This document shows, one piece after another, positions 61,451-64,000 of a DNA stretch of 64,000 bases (positions within the stretch are counted from its first letter, which is position 1; every line of letters begins with the position of its first letter). Source of the stretch: Streptomyces sp. NBC_00464 (GTDB taxonomy: Bacteria; Actinomycetota; Actinomycetes; Streptomycetales; Streptomycetaceae); assembly GCF_036013915.1 (NCBI RefSeq), contig NZ_CP107899.1, forward strand, positions 2,852,001-2,916,000, written 5' to 3'. Under the pieces are notes generated by a model. That model saw only the letters and a program-made list of their open reading frames with translations, had not been told where the DNA came from and did not search any database. Made by a program: the position numbers and the translations under genes.

Positions 61451-62428
61451 GTGAAGGGAAAGAACGAAGAGCGGGCGGGACTCCTGTCCGGCGTCGCGGC
61501 CTACGGCCTGTGGGGCATCGTCCCGCTCTTCTGGCCCCTGCTGAAACCGTCCGGCGCGGTCGAGATCCTCGCCAACCGCATGGTCTGGTCCCTCGGCGTC
61601 GTCGGCATCGCCCTGCTCGCCCTGCGCCGCTGGTCCTGGATCGGCGAACTGATCCGGCAGCCGAAGAAGCTGGGGCTGATCACCGTCGCCGCGGCCGTGA
61701 TCACCGTCAACTGGGGTCTGTACATCTGGTCCGTGAACCACGGCCACGTCGTCGAGGCCTCCCTCGGCTACTTCATCAACCCGCTGGTCACCATCGCCAT
61801 GGGCGTCCTGCTCCTCGGTGAACGGCTGCGCCCCGCGCAGTGGGTGGCGGTCGGCACCGGCGTCGCCGCGGTGCTCGTGCTGGCGATCGGCTACGGGCAG
61901 CCGCCGTGGATCTCCCTGGTCCTGGCCTTCTCGTTCGCGACGTACGGCCTGGTGAAGAAGAAGGTCAACATGGGCGGCCTGGAGTCGCTCACCGCCGAGA
62001 CCGCCGTGCTGTTCGTGCCCGCGCTCGGCTATCTGGTGTGGCTGGGCGCGCAGGGCGATTCGACGTTCACCTCCGAGGGCGCCGGCCATGCGGCGCTGCT
62101 CGCGGCGACCGGCCTGGTGACCGCCATCCCGCTGATCCTGTTCGGGGCGGCGGCGATCCGCGTGCCGCTCTCCACCCTCGGCCTGCTGCAGTACCTCGCC
62201 CCGGTCTTCCAGTTCACGCTCGGAATCGTGTACTTCCACGAGGCGATGCCCCCTGAGCGATGGGCCGGCTTCGGGCTGGTCTGGCTGGCCCTCACGCTGC
62301 TGACCTGGGATGCGCTGCGGACGTCGCGGCGCACCAGGGTGCAGGCGCAGGCCGCGCGGCTGGCCGCGGCGAAGCGGGCCGCCCCGGCCCCGGCGGAGAC
62401 CTCCACCCCCACTCAAATAATTACCTAG
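61451..62428 (+). CDS. rarD: RarD-type EamA permease
   Basis: 325 residues with about ten helices. The RarD signature is GLWGIVPLFWPLLKPSGAVE followed by ILANRMVWSL; WGLYIWSVNHGHVVEASLGY and FINPLVTI follow. It belongs to the drug/metabolite transporter superfamily; in E. coli RarD is linked to chloramphenicol sensitivity. The start is GTG with GGAGGGG upstream; the long ATG frame at 61358 lies in the hairpin. A C-terminal Ala-rich tail is present. Confidence 0.9.
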   Translation: MKGKNEERAGLLSGVAAYGLWGIVPLFWPLLKPSGAVEILANRMVWSLGVVGIALLALRRWSWIGELIRQPKKLGLITVAAAVITVNWGLYIWSVNHGHVVEASLGYFINPLVTIAMGVLLLGERLRPAQWVAVGTGVAAVLVLAIGYGQPPWISLVLAFSFATYGLVKKKVNMGGLESLTAETAVLFVPALGYLVWLGAQGDSTFTSEGAGHAALLAATGLVTAIPLILFGAAAIRVPLSTLGLLQYLAPVFQFTLGIVYFHEAMPPERWAGFGLVWLALTLLTWDALRTSRRTRVQAQAARLAAAKRAAPAPAETSTPTQIIT

Positions 62429-62440
62429 TTGCTTTTTTAA

Positions 62441-62482
62441 CTCGGTTGCGTTTCCCTTGGGGTCCACGGACACGCAACCGAG
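62441..62482 (+). promoter_or_regulatory. Inverted repeat covering the ribosome binding site of the monooxygenase
   Basis: CTCGGTTGCGT (62441-62451) and ACGCAACCGAG (62472-62482) are perfectly inverted. The second arm overlaps the first bases of AGGAG (62481-62485), so an mRNA hairpin could hide the site; alternatively it is a protein operator. AT-rich sequence (TAATTACC, TTTTTTAA) precedes it. Confidence 0.55.
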
Positions 62483-62490
62483 GAGTACGC

Positions 62491-64000
62491 ATGCCCACAT
62501 CCCCGACCACCGTGCTGATCGTCGGCTCCGGGCCGACCGGGCTGACCCTGGCCATCGATCTCGCGCGGCGGGCCGTCGACGTGACGATCATCGACAAGAC
62601 CCCGCAGTTCCCCCGCAGCTCCCGGGCCAAGGGGCCCAACGCGCGCTCACTGGAGGTCCTGGAGGACCTCGGCGTCATCGAGGAGGTACTGGCCGCCGGG
62701 TCCGCGCCCCTGCCGATGCGCAAGTACCGGGGCGGGGTGGCGATCGCCGACGCCGATCCCTTCGCGGACGTGCACCCGACACCGGACTCCCCGTACGCCC
62801 GGCCCCGGACGGTCGCCCAGTGGCGGCTGGAGGAGGTCCTGCGGGACCGGCTCGCGACGTACGGCGTACGGGTCGGACTCGGCCGCGAGCTCGTGGGGCT
62901 GACGGAGGGCGACACGTCCGTGACCGCCACGCTCGCCGACGGCGGGGAGATCGAGGCGCGGTACGTCGTCGGCTGCGACGGCGGACACAGCGCGGTACGC
63001 AAACTGCTCGGCGTCCCGTTCGAGGGGAAGACGGACGAGACACAGGCGATGGTCTGCGGCGACGTCGAGGCCGAGGGGCCGGACCGCGGCTTCTGGCACC
63101 AGTGGTTCGACGAGGACGGCGCCGTGATGCTCTGCCCGATCCCCGGCACCCGGTCGGGCTGGTGGTTCCAGGCCGGCCCGGAGACCGACGCCTCCGGCAC
63201 CCCCGTACCCCCGTCGCTGGCGAGCTTCCAGCGACTGTTCGCCAAGCACACGGGCCTGCCGGGCACCCTGCTGTCACAGGCGACGCTGCTCTCCACCTAC
63301 CGGGTCAACGAGCGCATGGTGGACCGCTACCGGGTCGGCCGGGTGTTCCTGGCCGGCGATGCCGCGCATGTGCACTCGATCGCGGGCGGACTGGGTATGA
63401 ACACCGGCATCCAGGACGCGTACAACCTCGGCTGGAAGCTCGCCCGGGTCGCCTCAGGACAGGCGGACCCCGCCCTGCTCGACACGTACGAGGAGGAGCG
63501 GCTGCCCGTCGCGGCCGGCGTCCTGGACCTCAGCGCGGAGCGGCTGCGGGCCACGATGGAGGCCATCAAGAAGCCCGGCGGCGGCCTGGACTCGGCCGTC
63601 ACTCCGCAGACCCGCAACCCGGGGGACGGCTACCCCTGGAGCTCCCTGGCCCGCCTCGGCGCCACATCGCGGCTGCGCGCGGGCGACCGCGCCCCGGACG
63701 CCCCCTGCCGCGACATGGCCACCGGCACCCCCCGCCGACTGTTCGAGGCCTTCGCCGGACCGCACTTCACCCTGCTCGGCTTCGGTGCGGGCACGGCGAC
63801 CGCGCTGCGGGAGGCGTCGGCGGCGCACGAGGGCGAGCTGCTGGCGTACGGGGTGGACGCGGGCACCACGCACGGCCTGGCCGACGACGGCCACGCCCGC
63901 TCGGCGTACGGCATCGGGCCCGGCGAGGACCTCCTGGTCCTGATCCGGCCGGACAGCCACATCGGACTGATCACCCGGCCCGGAAACCTCGGGACGGTCG
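62491..64000 (+). CDS. FAD-dependent aromatic hydroxylase, cut by right window edge
   Basis: An open frame of 503 codons to the window edge. The ATG has GAGGAG 5-6 nt upstream. The N-terminus is MPTSPTTVLIVGSGPTGLTL (GxGxxG). Next comes the NAD(P)H/FAD DG motif in VVGCDGGHSAVR, and then FAD-binding GRVFLAGDAAHVHSI. The C-terminal part (LFEAFAGPHFTLLGFGAG) resembles the thioredoxin-like domain of PgaE/RdmE-type aromatic hydroxylases. It oxygenates an aromatic or polyketide compound. The end lies outside the window. Confidence 0.88.
   Translation, partial: MPTSPTTVLIVGSGPTGLTLAIDLARRAVDVTIIDKTPQFPRSSRAKGPNARSLEVLEDLGVIEEVLAAGSAPLPMRKYRGGVAIADADPFADVHPTPDSPYARPRTVAQWRLEEVLRDRLATYGVRVGLGRELVGLTEGDTSVTATLADGGEIEARYVVGCDGGHSAVRKLLGVPFEGKTDETQAMVCGDVEAEGPDRGFWHQWFDEDGAVMLCPIPGTRSGWWFQAGPETDASGTPVPPSLASFQRLFAKHTGLPGTLLSQATLLSTYRVNERMVDRYRVGRVFLAGDAAHVHSIAGGLGMNTGIQDAYNLGWKLARVASGQADPALLDTYEEERLPVAAGVLDLSAERLRATMEAIKKPGGGLDSAVTPQTRNPGDGYPWSSLARLGATSRLRAGDRAPDAPCRDMATGTPRRLFEAFAGPHFTLLGFGAGTATALREASAAHEGELLAYGVDAGTTHGLADDGHARSAYGIGPGEDLLVLIRPDSHIGLITRPGNLGTV

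Overview
This is a 64-kb stretch of high-GC actinobacterial chromosome, almost certainly Streptomyces. The signs are the very high G+C in third codon positions, frequent GTG starts and one TTG start (rpoB), strong AGGAGG-type ribosome binding sites, GTGA/TGATG stop-start overlaps, and a gene order matching the conserved Streptomyces core (tuf-fusA-rpsG-rpsL, rpoC-rpoB, rplL-rplJ, rplA-rplK, nusG-secE-tRNA-Trp, all on the minus strand). Species cannot be fixed from the sequence alone.

Layout. Positions 1-7.1 kb are a mixed accessory stretch: a truncated HEAT-repeat gene, a small membrane protein flanked by a duplicated scrap of that HEAT gene, a hemerythrin-like protein, a CE2-type SGNH esterase, a GNAT acetyltransferase, and a tauD plus arylsulfotransferase-like pair. 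Positions 7.5-25.7 kb are the translation/transcription block on the minus strand, broken by one lipoprotein gene and punctuated by strong hairpins, an L10-type leader, and recognisable promoters upstream of rpsL and rpoB. Positions 25.7-38 kb carry aspC, an adenosine-deaminase-family gene, two TetR regulators with palindromic operators next to an oxidoreductase and an MFS exporter, murB, a MaoC-type dehydratase pair, rpmG with two tRNAs, a degenerate-looking amidohydrolase and a tRNA-Tyr. Positions 38-42.3 kb hold a YajQ protein, an ogt-alkB-like DNA-repair pair, small membrane proteins, HtpX and a MscL with a Cys-rich tail.

Positions 42.4-52.7 kb are a ten-gene complex I operon (nuoA-B-C-H-I-J-K-L-M-N) with tightly overlapping genes but no nuoD, E, F or G, so it has no NADH-oxidising module. 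Beyond it are two near-identical sensor kinases, one NarL/LuxR-type response regulator, and korA-korB (2-oxoacid:ferredoxin oxidoreductase). The most interesting reading is a functional one: KorAB makes reduced ferredoxin, a truncated complex I could take electrons from ferredoxin instead of NADH, and a two-component system lies between them. This neighbourhood is also rich in small tandem repeats (9, 11 and 24 bp), a perfect 16-bp palindrome, and a Streptomyces-type dispersed palindromic repeat translated in frame as part of the NuoC tail.

Positions 59.9-64 kb carry an HxlR regulator divergent from a QorB-like quinone oxidoreductase, a RarD-type permease, and an aromatic-ring FAD monooxygenase that runs off the right edge. 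No rRNA operon, CRISPR array, prophage or intact insertion sequence was seen. The only mobile-element trace is a possible solo IS200/IS605-type end near 27.6 kb.
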